A stretch of DNA of 64,000 nt from an uncultured Paracoccaceae bacterium. Lineage in GTDB: Bacteria > Pseudomonadota > Alphaproteobacteria > Rhodobacterales > Rhodobacteraceae. Position numbers and translations under genes: made by a program. The DNA is taken from the NCBI GenBank assembly GCA_947496535.1, contig CANMDE010000003.1, forward strand, positions 1-64,000, given 5' to 3'. The notes below the pieces were generated by a model. The model saw nothing but the letters and a program-made list of their open reading frames with translations, searched no databases and had not been told where the DNA came from. This document shows, piece after piece, positions 63,329 through 64,000 of the stretch. Each line of letters begins with the position of its first letter. Within the stretch, counting starts at the first letter, position 1.

Positions 63329-64000
63329 CACTGACGCCATATGTCCAGATCATTGCGCGCGGTAATAATCGTGCCCGTCCGATGGAATTGGAAGAAGCAC
63401 GCGCTGCGATGGGCGTCATGCTGGATGGCAAGGCAGAGCCCGAGGCGCTGGGCGCGCTGTTGATGGTGCTGCGCTATCGTGGCGAAGTACCTGCGGAGAT
63501 TGCCGGGTTCACTGCGGGATTGCGCGACAAGAGTGCTGTGCAGATGAAGGCTGATCTGGACTGGCCGAGCTATGCGGCTGGTCGGACGCGCGGTGCGCCG
63601 TTATTTTTGCTGGCGGCAAAGCTGGTGGCGCAAGCGGGGTATCGTGTGGTGTTGCATGGGTGGAACTCCCATCAATCAACCACGGCGTCGGTACGTGATG
63701 CGTTGGGGCCGCTGGGTATTCCAATGGATGCGACCGATGCCCCGCTGACATATCTGCCGGTCGAAAAATATACGCCGGAGGCGTTTGGGCTTTTAAGGTT
63801 GCGCGACACGTTTGGCCTGCGGTCATGCATCAACACCGTGCTTCGCATGTGGAACCCGGCCGGCGCTGCGGCGACTGTGCAGGGGGTGTTTCATCCGTCT
63901 TACCGGGGGCTACAGGCGCAAGCGGCGGCCTTGCTGGATCAAAACGCCCTGACAGTGATCAAAGGTGGCGGTGGCGAGTTTGAGCGTAACCCAGCCAAGG
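63325..64000 (+). CDS. TrpD2/YbiB-like glycosyl (phosphoribosyl)transferase-family protein (partial)
   Basis: The first 225 residues of a protein cut by the window end. It has the helical N-terminal domain of anthranilate phosphoribosyltransferase-like proteins (MELEEARAAMGVMLDGKAEP, ALGALLMVLRYRGEVPAEIA), then VLHGWNSHQSTTASVRDALG, LRLRDTFGLRSCINTVLRMW and VFHPSYRGLQAQAAALLDQN. It resembles YbiB/TrpD2 rather than true TrpD, which keeps a GTGGD motif absent here. In Rhodobacteraceae such a gene often sits between nasA and siroheme synthase; the function is unclear. Start overlaps nasA by four bases. Confidence 0.87.
   Translation, partial: MTLTPYVQIIARGNNRARPMELEEARAAMGVMLDGKAEPEALGALLMVLRYRGEVPAEIAGFTAGLRDKSAVQMKADLDWPSYAAGRTRGAPLFLLAAKLVAQAGYRVVLHGWNSHQSTTASVRDALGPLGIPMDATDAPLTYLPVEKYTPEAFGLLRLRDTFGLRSCINTVLRMWNPAGAAATVQGVFHPSYRGLQAQAAALLDQNALTVIKGGGGEFERNPAK

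Noticed and set aside
63325..64000. True anthranilate phosphoribosyltransferase TrpD
   Set aside because: The GTGGD PRPP-binding motif is not found where expected and no other trp gene is nearby; it fits TrpD2/YbiB-like proteins better.

Overview
This window reads as a chromosomal segment from a Roseobacter-group member of the Rhodobacteraceae (Alphaproteobacteria), perhaps a Loktanella/Yoonia/Octadecabacter-like marine bacterium. The signs are the moderately high GC content, the bztABCD amino-acid transporter, the hemD-mitofilin-hemY block, the rarA-crcB-rluC-HAD-ATP12 string, small families such as DUF2853 and DUF6732, and a nas cluster starting nasT-nasS. The species is inferred; no rRNA is present. 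It is ordinary, densely packed chromosome with many 4-nt ATGA gene overlaps. The only clear mobile sequence is the tail of an IS3-family element at the left edge.

Layout. 1-97: end of an IS3-family insertion sequence. 508-1677: BenE-type transporter. 1956-8718: corrin-ring (vitamin B12) operon with a small membrane protein, cbiX, cobH, cobL, cobI, a cbiG-cobJ fusion and cobM; three copies of a REP-like repeat lie at its gene junctions. 8811-14298: a small conserved protein, a LacI regulator, divergent oxyR/katG, and an exported RidA-like protein. 14392-17417: yqiJ-yqiK membrane pair and an orphan 'mobile mystery protein A' regulator. 17770-23084: rplO-secY-adk-rpsM-rpsK-rpoA-rplQ, cut off from the rest of the spc operon. 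23140-27675: a small membrane protein, then rarA, crcB, rluC, HAD phosphatase and ATP12. 27889-32453: bztABCD. 32450-37796 (minus): sixA-like, ferredoxin, argB, engB, MOSC protein, yidC. 37950-38022: tRNA-Thr(CGT). 38113-41685 (minus): hemY, mitofilin, hemD. 41760-44943: tsaD, gpsA, YciI, EVE, DUF1761. 45191-47839 (minus): DUF2853, extensin-like, ahcY. 47952-50198: HD hydrolase, GNAT, a 47-aa gene and a LysR regulator. 50311-64000: the assimilatory nitrate/nitrite system nasT-nasS-nrtA-nrtB-nrtCD-globin-nirB-nirD-nirC-nasA, then a TrpD2/YbiB-like protein cut by the right edge.

How the genes work together. In the nas region, NasS (cytoplasmic nitrate/nitrite sensor) and NasT (ANTAR RNA-binding antiterminator) precede a leader with two hexaloop hairpins and a strong intrinsic terminator just before nrtA, the expected layout for NasT antitermination. 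Downstream come nitrate import (NrtABC/D), nitrate reduction (NasA), nitrite reduction to ammonium (NirBD), nitrite transport (NirC), and a single-domain globin that may remove NO. The cob genes build the corrin ring from sirohydrochlorin, the precursor NirB also needs for siroheme; hemD in the same window makes their common ancestor uroporphyrinogen III.

The observations most worth checking are: the NasT leader; the nrtCD fusion with one apparently degenerate ATPase site; a 35-bp repeat with three hexamers spaced 11 bp, present twice in inverted orientation, one copy at the broken end of the ribosomal operon; the REP-like element that may supply the N-terminus of cobI; and the orphan MmpA regulator. 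No CRISPR array, prophage, toxin-antitoxin pair or natural-product cluster was seen. I do not claim a wholly new system here.
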